A stretch of 6,233 nucleotides of DNA from Deltaproteobacteria bacterium. GTDB taxonomy: Bacteria; Desulfobacterota; Desulfobacteria; Desulfobacterales; JAFDHS01. How positions within the stretch are numbered: the first letter of the stretch is position 1; each line of letters starts with the position of its first letter. The stretch spans positions 1 to 6,233 of the forward strand of contig JAFDHS010000058.1 in assembly GCA_019308655.1 (NCBI GenBank), written 5' to 3'. A program made the position numbers and the translations under genes. Of this stretch, positions 5,778 to 6,233 are shown in pieces. The notes under the pieces were generated by a model, which saw only the letters and a list, made by a program, of their open reading frames with translations, made no database searches and was not told where the DNA came from.

Positions 5778-6233
5778 ATGAGCAAAACCGAACAGAATTT
5801 AAAAGAAGCCTTTGCCGGTGAATCCCAGGCCAATAGAAAATACCTTGCTTATGCCAAAAAGGCTGATAAAGATGGATATCCGCAAGTCGCCAAACTTTTT
5901 CGGGCAGCAGCAGCAGCAGAAACGATACATGCCCATGCCCATCTGAAAAACCTTGGAGGAATCAAAACCACGGTCGAAAATTTAAAAGATGCGATTTCCG
6001 GTGAACAACATGAATTCAAGACCATGTATCCGGCCATGATAAAAGATGCCGAGGAAGAGGGCCAAAAGGTTGCAAAACGCTTTTTTCAATATGCCAATGA
6101 TGTTGAAGAGGTTCACAGCAATCTGTACCAGAAAGCTTTGGACAACCTTGATAACCCGGAAGAAGTGGATTATTATATTTGCTCGGTCTGCGGGTATACC
6201 TGTGAAATAGAACCGCCCGATGTTTGCCCGGTC
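5778..6233 (+). CDS. rbr: Rubrerythrin (C-terminus cut by the window edge)
   Basis: Rubrerythrin reduces hydrogen peroxide in the cytoplasm of anaerobes with electrons from rubredoxin or NADH-linked partners. The 152 visible residues contain the four-helix ferritin-like diiron domain (about 1-125). Ligand candidates are Glu15 (GESQAN), Glu48-x-x-His51, Glu76-x-x-Glu79 and Glu110-x-x-His113. A rubredoxin-like [Fe(SCys)4] domain follows, with Cys135-x2-Cys138 and Cys150-Pro; the fourth cysteine would be the next codon or so, beyond position 6233. No stop codon is reached. The family is usually about 165-190 aa, so only a short tail is missing. ATG 5778 has AAGGAGA at 5765-5771, 6 nt away. The frame stays open for all 152 codons. 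Two palindromes upstream suggest stress-responsive control independent of the HEAT gene. Confidence 0.95.
   Translation, partial: MSKTEQNLKEAFAGESQANRKYLAYAKKADKDGYPQVAKLFRAAAAAETIHAHAHLKNLGGIKTTVENLKDAISGEQHEFKTMYPAMIKDAEEEGQKVAKRFFQYANDVEEVHSNLYQKALDNLDNPEEVDYYICSVCGYTCEIEPPDVCPV

Noticed and set aside
5904..5918. Five tandem GCA codons in the rubrerythrin gene
   Set aside because: The segment FRAAAAAETIH matches the normal family length and composition at this helix, so it is not an expansion.

Overview
The window looks like chromosomal DNA of a strictly anaerobic, Gram-negative, Desulfobacterota-type (sulfate-reducer-like) bacterium. The reasons are a TonB-dependent outer-membrane receptor, NikK/NikL-like exported proteins, a rubrerythrin, and a HEAT-repeat protein resembling one known from sulfate reducers. 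The taxonomic call is an inference; there is no rRNA or other marker gene. All recognised genes are on the + strand.

Positions 1-175 hold no gene but carry a strong intrinsic terminator (hairpin 55-102 plus seven T). Positions 176-4590 form a probable four-gene uptake locus. It encodes a 698-aa TonB-dependent receptor with FRAP/NPDL boxes like those of heme receptors, a DUF4198 (NikK-like) periplasmic protein, a NikL-like periplasmic protein with a C-terminal membrane anchor, and a complete tetrapyrrole (precorrin-type) SAM-dependent methylase. The methylase unexpectedly starts with an N-terminal signal or anchor sequence. A 161-bp MITE-like palindromic element with a TAA duplication sits between the receptor and the other three genes. 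Without it, the gap would be about 44 bp.

Positions 4591-4897 are non-coding. They hold a possible operon terminator, an AT-rich palindrome, and a four-copy TAAAGTG operator-like array upstream of a HEAT-repeat gene (4898-5608). A second regulatory region (5609-5777) holds two palindromes built from ATTATG half-sites. It precedes a rubrerythrin gene that runs off the right edge before its last rubredoxin cysteine.

Most interesting hypothesis: the first four genes form an envelope system for taking up, and perhaps modifying, a metal or metallo-tetrapyrrole. After predicted signal-peptide cleavage both NikK/NikL-like proteins would start with histidine, which suits N-terminal metal binding. 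The exported methylase has intact SAM-binding motifs, although no SAM is expected outside the cytoplasm. No inner-membrane importer (NikMQO, ABC permease) lies in the window, so the system is either split or uses partners encoded elsewhere.
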